Assembly: GCF_964253085.1 (NCBI RefSeq)
Contig: NZ_CAXUQH020000001.1
Coordinates: 1,240,001 to 1,304,000 of the forward strand
Origin: Paenibacillus_E sp964253085
GTDB taxonomy: Bacteria; Bacillota; Bacilli; Paenibacillales; NBRC-103111
DNA length: 64,000 nt
Direction: 5' to 3'
Each line of letters starts with the position of its first letter. Position 1 is the stretch's first letter. The position numbers and the translations under genes were made by a program. Under the pieces are notes generated by a model. That model did no database searches. It had not been told where the DNA came from and saw only the letters and a program-made list of their open reading frames with translations. Shown piece after piece: positions 9,046 to 18,514 of this stretch.

Positions 9046-9164
9046 CAACTAGTGACAACGAGTACAACTTATGACTATTCCGGGATTTACGAGTCAAAAC
9101 GGCATCCGAGTGCCCATATGAACAACTAGGGACTATCGACGTAACTTTCGTCTATTGGTATGAT
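9046..9164 (+). promoter_or_regulatory. Family-1 promoter copy, upstream of the set-1 regulator
   Basis: The three boxes recur as CAACTAGTGACA (9046-9057), CAACTTATGACT (9065-9076) and CAACTAGGGACT (9123-9134), with GGACTATCGAC leading into TCGACG (9136-9141) as -35 and TATGAT (9159-9164) as -10. Box spacings are 19 and 58 bp, against 19 and 59 bp in the copy at 4238. The -10 overlaps an upstream in-frame ATG at 9160, which argues against that ATG as a start codon. The regulator probably controls its own gene and the importer. Confidence 0.65.
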
Positions 9165-9228
9165 GGAACTGCTGTTTCATAGCTACAAGCATGTTACAAC
9201 TGATAGGGATCTAGGATTTGGAGGTATT

Positions 9229-11496
9229 ATGAGATTTCGTTCCTCATCTTATTTATTAAAACTGATGTTATTGTCCGTCCTGATTGGGACTATACCGGTC
9301 ATTCTGCTGGGCACCTTTGCCTATTATAATTCATCACGAACTGTACAAGAGAAAGTAAATGAGAGCAACAAACAGCTATTGCAGCAAATGCAGATGCGTG
9401 TCGAGCAAACGCTTAGGACGATTGATAATTCGGCAACGCAGCTGCTGCAGTCACCCATCGTTACCAGCGCCTTTGAAAAAGAGATCTCGAATCATGATTT
9501 CGAAATGGTGCATCAGTTGTATAAGGGTATCTCACTGATTCAAACCTACGAGTTAGGGATCAAGGATGTTTTTCTATATAGTCTTGGCAGCAAATGGATG
9601 GTTTCAGGCAGCGGGGTTAACGAATACAGCGCCCCGGAATTCAGGGCGCAGCTAGAGGCGTTCTCCACCAATGAGGCAGGTTCCTTCTGGACAAGCGGAC
9701 CTGATGACTCGTCGAATTCTTCCCATTTCATTTACTTTGTGAAAAAGTATCCCTTTAACTCTATAAATCCGACGGGGATTATTTGTGTAGTCCTATCGTC
9801 TGATGTGATAAAGGAGTTTGACACGTTTCAAAACGGCAAGCTGGGGAGCGCGTTTATTCTAGATCAAAATTTCAAGATAGTTGATCGTCACGACCGGACT
9901 CAGCTTGGAAGTAATATGTCGGGTCAACCCTTCTTGAAGCCTATCCTCGAAAAGAAGAATGCTTCTGATCAATATGAAACTGAGCTGGATGGAGAGGGAA
10001 TGACTGTAACCTACAGGATTTCCTCATATAATGGCTGGAGCTATGTCTCAGTAGCTTCTAACGAACAAGTCAACGCACAGAATAAAATTATCGGGTGGAT
10101 TACACTACTTGTATGTATGGTCATCTTGCTGGTCACGCTGGTACTTGCGTGGATCGGGTCAAAGAAGATGTATAGTCCGATCCAATCCATTTATGCTACG
10201 CTCAATAGCATTCCTTCCTCGATTGATGAGCAGAAGCCGAATGGGGAGCTCCAGGTTATTGGGGAACGTGTTGATTATTTAATTAAAAATCAATCCCTGA
10301 TTATGAATGAACTCAAGGGGCAGAAAGATCAGCTCAAGGAGTTTTTCATGCAAAAATTGTTTAGCGGCGCTATGCATCCTGCTGATTTTGAGGAGAAATT
10401 GAGCTTATACAATTTGGATAAGCCCTGGCCTTCCATGTGCGTACTTGCTGTTCAAATCGACTCGCTAAAAGATACCAGATATGAAGAGTCGGACCGGGAT
10501 TTGCTCATGTTTGCCATTAGCAATATCGTCGGTGAACTTGTGTTGTCTGAGCAAAGGCTGGTACCAATCGTCAAAGCGGATAGTCAAGTCACTTTGATTG
10601 GTTCAACGAAAGAGGGGGCGGAATTTAAAGAGCAAATCTTCACCCTATCTGACGAGATTCAAACGGCTATTTTTCAATATTTGGATATAAAAGTGAGCAT
10701 CGGAATTAGCCGCTCTTTCAGCTCGTTTACGGAAATCCGGCAGGCTTTGCACGAAGCTATGACATCGTTGAAGATTAGGGTAGGACTAGGGCAAGAGTCG
10801 ATTTTGTTTATTGAGGATGTACAACCACAGAAAAGCAATTTGTTTATGTTTCCGAATGAAGGGGAGCAGGCTCTGTTCGATGCGATTCGAGGAGGAAACC
10901 TGGAACAGTCCAACCTAGCCTTGAAGCATTTTATCGGGGAATTGTTCCAACCTGATACTCAGCATCGGGACTACCAGCTATCATTACTTCGGCTTCTTGT
11001 CGACCTCCTTAAGTTCGGGCAGGAATTGTCTATCCCCCTGGACCGAATTGCCGAGGATGAAGCTTCCTTAATTCAGTCTCTGTTCAAGCTGCGGAATGTA
11101 CAGGAGATGGAACATTGGTTTTGGTCGATTTTTGTACATCCATACATTCAAGAACTAGAGAAGCGTCGAGATAGTCAATTTAAGCATATTTCAGAAGCGA
11201 TCATCGATATGATTAAAAGGGAATTTGATTCAGAGCTCACACTTGAGGAATGTTCTTCCCGTATCAACTATCATCCTCATTATGTGAGCCGTGTTTTTCG
11301 GCAAGAAACCGGCATTAATTTCGGCGAATATGTAACACAGTATCGGATTGATATGGCGAAGAAATGGCTTAAGGAGTCCGACATGAAAATTATTGAAATT
11401 GCTGAGCGATTGCAGTACAACAACTCCGCGAACTTTATCCGCTCCTTTCGCAAATTGGTAGGTATGACGCCGGGCCAATACCGTGAAGAGGGTTAG
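9229..11496 (+). CDS. Membrane-bound AraC-family regulator with extracellular sensor domain
   Basis: A 755-residue one-component regulator common in Paenibacillus. A first membrane helix (about residues 12-32) is followed by an extracellular Cache-like sensor to about 285, a second helix (about 287-309), a cytoplasmic linker with a divergent GGDEF-like region, and an AraC/XylS helix-turn-helix at the C-terminus (LTLEECSSRINYHPHYVSRV ... GMTPGQYREEG). It should sense a sugar ligand outside and activate the importer. The start is ATG 9229 with GGAGG at 9220-9224. The longer frame from 9160 begins inside the -10 element and is rejected. Its promoter shares the operator boxes found before the importer operon. 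Confidence 0.88.
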   Translation: MRFRSSSYLLKLMLLSVLIGTIPVILLGTFAYYNSSRTVQEKVNESNKQLLQQMQMRVEQTLRTIDNSATQLLQSPIVTSAFEKEISNHDFEMVHQLYKGISLIQTYELGIKDVFLYSLGSKWMVSGSGVNEYSAPEFRAQLEAFSTNEAGSFWTSGPDDSSNSSHFIYFVKKYPFNSINPTGIICVVLSSDVIKEFDTFQNGKLGSAFILDQNFKIVDRHDRTQLGSNMSGQPFLKPILEKKNASDQYETELDGEGMTVTYRISSYNGWSYVSVASNEQVNAQNKIIGWITLLVCMVILLVTLVLAWIGSKKMYSPIQSIYATLNSIPSSIDEQKPNGELQVIGERVDYLIKNQSLIMNELKGQKDQLKEFFMQKLFSGAMHPADFEEKLSLYNLDKPWPSMCVLAVQIDSLKDTRYEESDRDLLMFAISNIVGELVLSEQRLVPIVKADSQVTLIGSTKEGAEFKEQIFTLSDEIQTAIFQYLDIKVSIGISRSFSSFTEIRQALHEAMTSLKIRVGLGQESILFIEDVQPQKSNLFMFPNEGEQALFDAIRGGNLEQSNLALKHFIGELFQPDTQHRDYQLSLLRLLVDLLKFGQELSIPLDRIAEDEASLIQSLFKLRNVQEMEHWFWSIFVHPYIQELEKRRDSQFKHISEAIIDMIKREFDSELTLEECSSRINYHPHYVSRVFRQETGINFGEYVTQYRIDMAKKWLKESDMKIIEIAERLQYNNSANFIRSFRKLVGMTPGQYREEG

Positions 11497-11560
11497 GTAT
11501 ACAGCTATAGCAACAGTTGATGTTAAACATGGCTCCTCCATGGAGTAAACTTTTGTAACA

Positions 11561-11610
11561 ACAAAACGTCAAAACGGGACACTTTGGTGCCCTGTTTTGA
11601 CGTTTTTGTT
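11561..11610. terminator. Bidirectional terminator between convergent regulators
   Basis: ACAAAACGTCAAAACGGG (11561-11578) pairs with CCCTGTTTTGACGTTTTTGT (11590-11609) around an 11-nt loop. A and T runs on the two flanks let it serve both converging genes. Confidence 0.9.
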
Positions 11611-11627
11611 CTAAATTAATTCTCTTT

Positions 11628-12461
11628 TTATTTTCGTATTTTCAATTGAAGCTTCCTGAACTGGTTAGGACTGATTTGTTCCAGATTTTTAAAGACTGTA
11701 CAGAAATAGTTAGCATCTTCAAAACCGGTCAAATAGGCAATTTCTTTAATTTGCATCTGAGGGTTTTGCAAGAGAAGCTCCTTGCTCTTTTTTATTCGAA
11801 CGGAATTAATATATTGAAAAACTCTTACATTTGTTGTTTTTTTAAACACTGTACATAAATGCTGCGGCGTAACTCCTGTAATCTCTGCCATAACTTCCAA
11901 AGTAAGAGGACGACTAAAATTTTGATCAATATAATCAAACAATGGTTTAAGTTTATTATTCAGATGGATAGCACTATGGTTAGGATGAATGGAGGTATAT
12001 TGCACGATGTCGGTAAGAAGGGAATAGATGACACTTGAGCACTGGATGCCTTTCAGGTTACCCTCCGATTGTTGAATGTCCAGGAGATGTTGAATTTTGG
12101 ATAAAAGAATATCGGGTCTGAGTACATAAAGGGCACCGGAGGATTGAGTCCCTGCCGTTTGTCTTAAAAACGGTTCCACCTGCTGTCCGTCGAAGACGAT
12201 CCAATCCACAATCCAAGACGGGCTTATGGCGTAATACTCATGGGGGGTTCCTTTTAATAGCAGCATAGCCATGCCTTCTTTAATTCGGTAGGTTTTCCCC
12301 TCGGTCAGCAGCTCGCCTTCCCCTTCAATACACTGAATCCACTGATATAAATATCCATCCGGACGTACAATGTGTTCTTGGTTCCAACTTGATCCCACGT
12401 CGACTAAATAGTAGGGTAGCAATCTGTCGGATTCCGTAATGATTGGTATGCGTCTTTTCAA
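11628..12461 (-). CDS. AraC-family transcriptional regulator with cupin sensor
   Basis: A 277-residue regulator with an N-terminal AraC-type cupin (about residues 10-125: GYLYQWIQCIEGEGELLTEG, then GMAMLLLKGTPHEYYA) that binds a sugar, and a C-terminal double helix-turn-helix (LTLEVMAEITGVTPQHLCTVF; IKEIAYLTGFEDANYF). It is transcribed away from the GH2 gene across a gap of about 110 bp and is its likely regulator. The frame extends to GTG 12473, but the ribosome site AAGGTGG overlaps that GTG; TTG 12461, 8 nt further on, is the better start. Confidence 0.88.
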   Translation of the reverse strand: MKRRIPIITESDRLLPYYLVDVGSSWNQEHIVRPDGYLYQWIQCIEGEGELLTEGKTYRIKEGMAMLLLKGTPHEYYAISPSWIVDWIVFDGQQVEPFLRQTAGTQSSGALYVLRPDILLSKIQHLLDIQQSEGNLKGIQCSSVIYSLLTDIVQYTSIHPNHSAIHLNNKLKPLFDYIDQNFSRPLTLEVMAEITGVTPQHLCTVFKKTTNVRVFQYINSVRIKKSKELLLQNPQMQIKEIAYLTGFEDANYFCTVFKNLEQISPNQFRKLQLKIRK

Positions 12462-12507
12462 GCAAATACCCACCTTAATATTTTAAAGTTTTATTAATAT
12501 TGTTAGA

Positions 12508-12536
12508 TTGTTTGGTTTTAATGTGAATTTTATAAT
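12508..12536 (+). promoter_or_regulatory. Sigma-A-like promoter for the GH2 gene
   Basis: TTGTTT (12508-12513), a 17-bp spacer and a perfect TATAAT (12531-12536) lie 51 bp before the GH2 start, in the divergent gap shared with the AraC gene. Confidence 0.65.
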
Positions 12537-12586
12537 ATGAATATAACAAATACATGATTGCTGAGCAACGAAAGGAAGGTATCGTT

Positions 12587-14890
12587 ATGAGCCGAATTGA
12601 GACTCTAATTATGGATGGATGGGAATTTACTTTGAAAGAACCGAAGGATGAAAACTTCGAGCCCGTTCAATTGCCACACGATTGGGTAATCACTGCCCCT
12701 ATAAACAGAAAAATGAAGCAAGCGGAAGCTCAAGGTTTTAGAGACAGATGGGGAGTAGGCTGGTATAGAAAAAGTATGATCATTCAGGAACCCAAAGAGG
12801 ATCGTGTATACCAACTGCAATTCGACGGGGTTTATGAAAATAGTACGGTATGGGTGAACGGGATAGAAATCGGAGGAAGAAAATACGGCTATTCCAGATT
12901 TACACTGGATATCACGGATTATATTCAAAAAGGAGAAAACCTGATTCTGGTTAAGGTAGATAATACCTCTTTTCCCTCTGACAGATGGTATTCAGGGGCA
13001 GGTATATACAGAACGGTCAAGCTGCTTGAGCTGCATCAACATCATTTAAACCCAGAAGAAATTCAAGTGAAAACCGCAATAGATGGCGAAATAGGGATCG
13101 TTACCATTCAAACAGGCGTATCCTCCTTGGTCAGGGCAACAATTACGGATGCGAATGTGCAGATTTCGGGAGAATCGGATAACGGAATCATTCATCTGAA
13201 GATTCCCAACGTCAAGCTATGGAGTCCAGAGGATCCTCATCTCTACCTGTTGGAATTGTCCCTCTTAGAAGGAGAACAAAAGGCTGATACTTATGGGCTT
13301 CGGATTGGTGTTAGAGATATTCAAATGGTTGCTGGGAAAGGGATGTATCTCAACGGCACGCTGACCACAATAAAGGGATTCTGTATTCACCAAGATGCGG
13401 GCTGTCTGGGAGTCGCCGTCCCTTCAGAAATATGGAAAGACAGACTTACCAAATTCAAGGCGATGGGATGCAATGCAATTCGTCCATCTCACCATATGCC
13501 CGCATCAGAAATATTGGATATTTGTGATGAGCTTGGGTTGCTTGTGTATGAAGAACCGTTTGATAAATGGACCGGCGGTTCCTACAGAAGATATTTTGAG
13601 ACGGAATGGAAAGCAGACTTGGAAATTATGGTGAAGAGGGATCGTAATCATCCGTGCATCTTCATGTGGGGTGTAGGAAACGAAGTTGAAAACCAAGGGC
13701 AGGAATCCATGCTTAAGATTTTAAAAATGCTGAAAGAGCATCTGGTTACCCTTGATGATACTAGACCGGTTTCTTATGCTATGAACCCACATTTTAAATA
13801 TGAGAGCAATATGGATTTGTCTCAAGTGAAGGATATTCAACAGTTTGTTGATGAAGTCAGTGATACTGAAATCTATGATAACCATGAAAGAGTGGAACGT
13901 ATACGGAGAATAGCTGAGATTGTGGACGTGATCAGTTGCAATTATCAGGAGCAATGGTATCCGATGATACACGAGGTTATCCCTGATAAATTGATTTTGG
14001 GAACGGAGACTTATCAATTTTTCCGGGGGCACTCGGATCAGATGCAGAATTTTAGCGAGGAAGTCCCTTGGATGGATGTGGAAAAGCACGACTATGTAAT
14101 AGGCGGTATGCTGTGGACAGGTATCGACTATCTGGGAGAATCTATGGGTTATCCTGCTAAAGGATGGGCGGGCTCGTTGTTCTCGACGAATAATGAGCGC
14201 AAGCCAATATCCTATCTTTATGAGAGCTATTGGTCAGATAAACCGATGGTATATATGGCAGTAATGGACTATTCGCTGCAGGACGATGGAGTAAAAGAGC
14301 ATTGGGATGCTCCAAGATATGCGAGTCATTGGAACTTTCCTCAGTTTAACAAGACGGTGATTCCTTACATGATCGCAACGAATTGTGATGAAGTTACAAT
14401 TGATTTAAACGGTAAACAGTTCTATGTGAATAAGCCCTCTTCCTACGCAAGTCGAATGATTACAGGGTATCTTCCTTATTTTCCGGGAACGATTACGGTC
14501 AGGGGGTACAGAAACAATCAAGAGGTATGTAACTATATCTTAAAAACAGCAGGGCCTGCGATAAGGCTTGGTTTTGACTCCGAAGTAACAAGTCTGGAAG
14601 CAAAGGCAGGTTATCAGAAATTATTCACGGTACGAGCCATGGACTCGAATGGAACTCCAGTATTCCGTGATAGTTCAAAGGTCATTTTCAATGTGACTGG
14701 ACCGGCGGAGATTGTAGCAGTAGATAATGGGGATCTCTGTTCAAGTGAGCCCTACGACAGAAATTGGATGCACATGTATCGGGGCTGTGTCAGTACGGTC
14801 CTTCGGTTGACTGGAGAAAAAGGGCGTGTAGTTTTATCCGCCTTTTCAGAGGGAATGTATCCTGCAGAGCTGGTCATCGAGGTTATTTAA
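12587..14890 (+). CDS. GH2-family beta-galactosidase/beta-glucuronidase-like glycosidase
   Basis: A 767-residue cytoplasmic glycoside hydrolase family 2 enzyme with no signal peptide. The order is an N-terminal sugar-binding domain (PHDW near residue 31; WYSGAGIYRTVKL near 145), an immunoglobulin-like domain, a TIM barrel, and C-terminal beta domains. In the barrel, IRPSHHMPASEILDICDELG is followed by RDRNHPCIFMWGVGNEVE, whose NE holds the acid/base glutamate, and by LILGTETYQF, the likely nucleophile. AAAGGAAGG lies 7 nt before ATG 12587. The frame's earlier ATG at 12554 lacks this spacing. Exact sugar specificity cannot be read from sequence. The divergent AraC gene is probably its activator. 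Confidence 0.88.
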   Translation: MSRIETLIMDGWEFTLKEPKDENFEPVQLPHDWVITAPINRKMKQAEAQGFRDRWGVGWYRKSMIIQEPKEDRVYQLQFDGVYENSTVWVNGIEIGGRKYGYSRFTLDITDYIQKGENLILVKVDNTSFPSDRWYSGAGIYRTVKLLELHQHHLNPEEIQVKTAIDGEIGIVTIQTGVSSLVRATITDANVQISGESDNGIIHLKIPNVKLWSPEDPHLYLLELSLLEGEQKADTYGLRIGVRDIQMVAGKGMYLNGTLTTIKGFCIHQDAGCLGVAVPSEIWKDRLTKFKAMGCNAIRPSHHMPASEILDICDELGLLVYEEPFDKWTGGSYRRYFETEWKADLEIMVKRDRNHPCIFMWGVGNEVENQGQESMLKILKMLKEHLVTLDDTRPVSYAMNPHFKYESNMDLSQVKDIQQFVDEVSDTEIYDNHERVERIRRIAEIVDVISCNYQEQWYPMIHEVIPDKLILGTETYQFFRGHSDQMQNFSEEVPWMDVEKHDYVIGGMLWTGIDYLGESMGYPAKGWAGSLFSTNNERKPISYLYESYWSDKPMVYMAVMDYSLQDDGVKEHWDAPRYASHWNFPQFNKTVIPYMIATNCDEVTIDLNGKQFYVNKPSSYASRMITGYLPYFPGTITVRGYRNNQEVCNYILKTAGPAIRLGFDSEVTSLEAKAGYQKLFTVRAMDSNGTPVFRDSSKVIFNVTGPAEIVAVDNGDLCSSEPYDRNWMHMYRGCVSTVLRLTGEKGRVVLSAFSEGMYPAELVIEVI

Positions 14891-14955
14891 GTCTGAAAAG
14901 TGCATAACTTAACACGTATTTTTCTATAGGCATGACATTCATAATGGGATAATCT

Positions 14956-14999
14956 AAGAAGAGACACTGACGATGATGCGGTCAGTGTCTCTTCTTACT
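14956..14999 (+). terminator. Terminator between GH2 and the set-2 kinase
   Basis: A perfect 16-bp stem (14956-14971 with 14981-14996) and a 9-nt loop end just 26 bp before the kinase start. The T-rich tail is partly inside the stem. It may also attenuate readthrough into the kinase gene. Confidence 0.7.
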
Positions 15000-15021
15000 A
15001 TTCCTTGAAGGAGTTGACACC

Positions 15022-16776
15022 TTGTTTACTGACCGATTTCGTCGCATATCCTTCAGGGATATGAAGATCAAACATAAGCTGATGGTCGTCATGATGCTGT
15101 TGATCGTGTTTTTCTGCCTTGTTGTCATCTCTTGTTTGCAGTATATCTTTCATGCTTATGATGAAATGCTTTATGCACAATCAGCTCAAACCATTAATAA
15201 TTCGATCGGTGATATAGAGAACGAAATTAGGAATATTGAAAAGCTGTCGATGACGATCGCGACGGATACGCGAATTCAAGAACAACTTACTAAGGTAAAA
15301 GAAATGACCAACGAATATGAGAGGGCGCAGACGTTAACGGATTTCAAAAATAAAATTTTTGTCTATATGCTGACTGAAAAACATATTTCATCCATCCATT
15401 TTATGAATGATTCCGGTTATAGTTTGTTGGTTGGTCAGAGTGCGCAGATGCCGGATGAAAGCAAGAAGGAAGAGGTTATTATTGAAGCGAGACAAGCTAA
15501 GGGAGGTAACGTTTGGGCAATGCCCGATGCAGAGCATCCTTACTTACTAGCCGCCAGAGAGATACGTTCGACTGGAGCAAACTTACTGGAACCGCTGGGT
15601 ACGCTTATTTTTCAAGTGAATTTGGACTCTGTTGTGCAGCAGCATCAAACCGTCTCCAAAGATAGCGGATCGCTGTACATCTGGAAAGGTAACCAACCGA
15701 TTTATGCACCCGATGAGGGCTTTCAACCGGGCATGGATATGATTGACTCCAAACAAGGGTATACCATACAAGAGGTAGATGGGTTGAGTTCGTTTATCGC
15801 ATACACCACTTCCAAGGAAACGGGATGGACTTATTTCAGTGTCCTATCCTATAACGACATTTTTAAGAAGAAAAATGATTTGCGCCTTGCCCTTCTTGTG
15901 GTCGTACTTCTCTTATTCATTACGGTAATTGCCATTAGCTATCGCTTTGCCAGAGGGATCACGAAGCCGATTGAGCATTTAACTCAGCAGATGAGGTATG
16001 CAGAGAAAGGCGATTTTGAATGGATTGTTACCCATTCTCCAGATACTGACCGTTCCGATGAAGTCGGTTATTTGCAAAAACGATTTTTTATCATGATTCG
16101 AAGAATTGATACTCTGATCGAAGAGAACTATACCCGGCAAATGTTGTTGAAGGATACAGAATACAGGGCGTTACAAGCGCAAATTAACCCGCACTTCTTG
16201 TACAACACGCTGACCTCGATCAATTGGATGGCAAGGACAAGCGGACAAGCGGCCATATCCAGTATGGTGGAATCACTCAGCAGATTGCTGCGGAATGCCA
16301 TTAGTAATAATGTGCAAGTCATTACACTCGGTGAAGAGATTGGACTGCTTCAAGACTATATGAACATTCAAAAGGTCAGATTTGAGAGTGAGCTGCAATT
16401 TGTTCTCGATATCGATGAAAGATTCTATATGTATCGTATCCCCAAAATGTCTTTACAGCCTATTGCCGAGAATGCAATTAAACACGGCTTGGAAAATATG
16501 ATAGGAAACTGCAAGATCACAGTGGCTGCCGTGGAAAGGGATCAATCACTCGAAATTTCCGTTTCGGATAATGGTCCAGGTATGGACGAGAAAGCCTTAG
16601 AACTATTGAGGGTATTCGCTATGCCTTCGAAGGAGACGGGTATTGGACTCAAAAATATTCACGAACGCTTGCGTCTCATGTTTGGGGAGTCGGCGGGTCT
16701 TCTTTTTAGCAGCGTGGAAGGACATGGCACTCAAGTTACAATTAAGATTCCGAAAGAGGGGGAGTCAGATGTATAA
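15022..16776 (+). CDS. YesM-type sensor histidine kinase (set 2)
   Basis: A 584-residue membrane kinase. One helix lies at about residues 17-40, an extracellular Cache-like domain extends to about 285, a second helix is at about 289-310, and HAMP, His_kinase and HATPase domains follow. The phosphoacceptor is His391 in QINPHFLYNTL, and the ATP site shows NAIKHGLE and DNGPGMDE. The start is TTG 15022 with AAGGAG at 15008-15013; an internal ATG at 15061 lacks such a site. It overlaps the response regulator by 8 nt, so the two are co-translated. It probably senses the sugar carried by the importer encoded downstream. Confidence 0.92.
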   Translation: MFTDRFRRISFRDMKIKHKLMVVMMLLIVFFCLVVISCLQYIFHAYDEMLYAQSAQTINNSIGDIENEIRNIEKLSMTIATDTRIQEQLTKVKEMTNEYERAQTLTDFKNKIFVYMLTEKHISSIHFMNDSGYSLLVGQSAQMPDESKKEEVIIEARQAKGGNVWAMPDAEHPYLLAAREIRSTGANLLEPLGTLIFQVNLDSVVQQHQTVSKDSGSLYIWKGNQPIYAPDEGFQPGMDMIDSKQGYTIQEVDGLSSFIAYTTSKETGWTYFSVLSYNDIFKKKNDLRLALLVVVLLLFITVIAISYRFARGITKPIEHLTQQMRYAEKGDFEWIVTHSPDTDRSDEVGYLQKRFFIMIRRIDTLIEENYTRQMLLKDTEYRALQAQINPHFLYNTLTSINWMARTSGQAAISSMVESLSRLLRNAISNNVQVITLGEEIGLLQDYMNIQKVRFESELQFVLDIDERFYMYRIPKMSLQPIAENAIKHGLENMIGNCKITVAAVERDQSLEISVSDNGPGMDEKALELLRVFAMPSKETGIGLKNIHERLRLMFGESAGLLFSSVEGHGTQVTIKIPKEGESDV

Positions 16777-18337
16777 GGTTCTATTGGTAGACGACGAGAA
16801 GTTATCTAGAGACAGCATAGCAAGTTTAGTCGAATGGGATCATCATGAACTTCAATTAATCGGAGCCGCTAAGAACGGGTTCGAAGCGTTGGATTTGGTG
16901 GATAAAGAACTGCCAGATATTGTGATTACCGATATCAAAATGCCCGTTATGAGCGGTCTTGAACTTATTGGGAAGATTAAGGAAAAAAGAAGCGATATCA
17001 TATTCGTCGTCCTTTCCGGATATGACGAGTACGAATATATGAGCGAAGCCATGCGTTATGGTATCAAGCATTATCTATTAAAGCCATGTAATGAGATTCA
17101 AATTATAGAGGTTTTGAACGAAATTAAGCAGGAAATTGCTAGTATGTGCAGGGAACGCGAGTTCTTTGCGAAGCTGAACAGCAATTTTAATCGGGTGCTT
17201 CCTCATGTGAAGGAACAGTTTCTAAAGGATATTGCGCTAACCGGCACCTATAATCAGCGGGATTTCGAAGAGTTTATGGCGATGTTCCATATCAACGTTC
17301 AGTCGTTCCAGCTTGTTCTTGTTCAGTTTGGCGAGAGTCGAGGTTATTTGGAAAAGTTCGCTTTAAAGAATATCGCTGAAGATTTATTTACCTCGGAGAA
17401 GCTTTATCTAAGTTCGGTTGTTGACGAAAGTGTATTGCTCCTCGTGCAGAGCATGGAATTTGAGAAGCTTGCTCACATTTTGAATGAAGTCAGGGATATC
17501 TATAAGTCCTATTACAGATTAGAGCTTTTTATGGGGGTTAGCGGAGCTGGGGGCTTTAAGGATATACGCAGTATGTATAAAGAGGTGCAAGACGTACTTC
17601 GGTATCGATTCTATTTTACAGAAGGATGCTTGCTTACCAGTGAAGATGTCCAAGTGAGCACGAAGTCAGCTTGGCAAGTCGATTTTAATGTACTCTTCGA
17701 AGACATCGCTGCATCCATTAAAGCTGGAAATTTGCAGGATTTGTCCCACAAACTCCAATCACTTTTCGACATTTTTGAGAATAAGCGGATGGAGATTAAC
17801 GAAGTAAAATCGCACTGTATGGAATTGTACATGATTGTCATTCGCCAGGGACAGCAGCCTCCAACGTCAGAAAAGATGTTCCAAGTCGTTAAGTTTCAAG
17901 AATTAGATACACTGCATGCAACGTTTGAGTTTCTGCGATCGGTATCAGAAACAGTAGCCATATCCAATTATCAAGAATCGTCCACGAATCAGAATAAGAT
18001 GATCTCGTCCGTCATTCGCATTGTCGATGAACATCTCGGCAACCCTGAGCTGTCTTTAACCTGGATTGGGAAAGAGCTTCTTTATGTAAATGTGGACTAT
18101 TTGGGTAGATTATTTTCAAAAGAAACCGGGGTTAAATTCTCGCAATTTGTGCTTGAACGCAGAATGGAACAAGCGACCCGTTTGATTGAACAAGCAGGCG
18201 ATTTAAAAATCTACGAAATCTCCAAACTAACCGGCTTCAGGGAAGACACACAGTATTTCAGCAAAGTGTTTAAAAAATATACGGGCTTTACGCCAACGGA
18301 GTATAAACGGAATTTCGATGAAGGATTACGTGCGTAG
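16769..18337 (+). CDS. YesN-type response regulator with AraC DNA-binding domain (set 2)
   Basis: A 522-residue regulator: receiver domain (residues 1-120; acidic D8/D9, phosphoacceptor D55 in VITDIKMP, Lys in YLLKPC), a long middle region, and an AraC helix-turn-helix at about 420-520 (LTWIGKELLYVNVDYLGRLF ... TGFTPTEYKRNFDEG). The frame extends upstream to 16643, but ATG 16769 is preceded by AGAGGGGGAG and starts a canonical receiver. Its kinase partner lies directly upstream. It probably activates the two family-2 promoters at 18363 and 19949, which flank the binding-protein gene just downstream. Confidence 0.92.
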   Translation: MYKVLLVDDEKLSRDSIASLVEWDHHELQLIGAAKNGFEALDLVDKELPDIVITDIKMPVMSGLELIGKIKEKRSDIIFVVLSGYDEYEYMSEAMRYGIKHYLLKPCNEIQIIEVLNEIKQEIASMCREREFFAKLNSNFNRVLPHVKEQFLKDIALTGTYNQRDFEEFMAMFHINVQSFQLVLVQFGESRGYLEKFALKNIAEDLFTSEKLYLSSVVDESVLLLVQSMEFEKLAHILNEVRDIYKSYYRLELFMGVSGAGGFKDIRSMYKEVQDVLRYRFYFTEGCLLTSEDVQVSTKSAWQVDFNVLFEDIAASIKAGNLQDLSHKLQSLFDIFENKRMEINEVKSHCMELYMIVIRQGQQPPTSEKMFQVVKFQELDTLHATFEFLRSVSETVAISNYQESSTNQNKMISSVIRIVDEHLGNPELSLTWIGKELLYVNVDYLGRLFSKETGVKFSQFVLERRMEQATRLIEQAGDLKIYEISKLTGFREDTQYFSKVFKKYTGFTPTEYKRNFDEGLRA

Positions 18338-18362
18338 TTTCGGACAAGTAGAAGAAGTAGAG

Positions 18363-18465
18363 TTTTTGCATAGAGGTCATCGAGTTATTACATTGTTCCC
18401 AAAGCATCGCAGAGGTACGATAATATCATGACGAGTGGTATTCTCAGGGCCCGAAAATAGCCTCG
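18363..18465 (+). promoter_or_regulatory. Family-2 promoter, copy a
   Basis: About 100 bp here is roughly three-quarters identical to 19949-20045. The core TTTTTGCATAGAGGTCATCG and the following GAGTTATT are the same in both, then CATTGTTCCC, then CAGAGGTACGATAAT with -10 GATAAT at 18419-18424. The distance from core to -10 is 56 bp in both copies. AGAGGT recurs twice and could be a direct operator. It drives the binding-protein gene. Confidence 0.7.
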
Positions 18466-18514
18466 ATCGCATGTTTTCCCACAGGAATGTATATGACAGG
18501 AGGGTTTATTTGAG

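Noticed and set aside
9160..9228. Upstream ATG extending the membrane AraC regulator
   Set aside because: The ATG overlaps the -10 of the shared promoter, and GGAGG lies before the ATG at 9229, where a typical membrane-helix start begins.
16643..16768. N-terminal extension of the set-2 response regulator
   Set aside because: It lies inside the kinase gene in another frame and would precede a complete receiver domain; ATG 16769 has a strong ribosome site.
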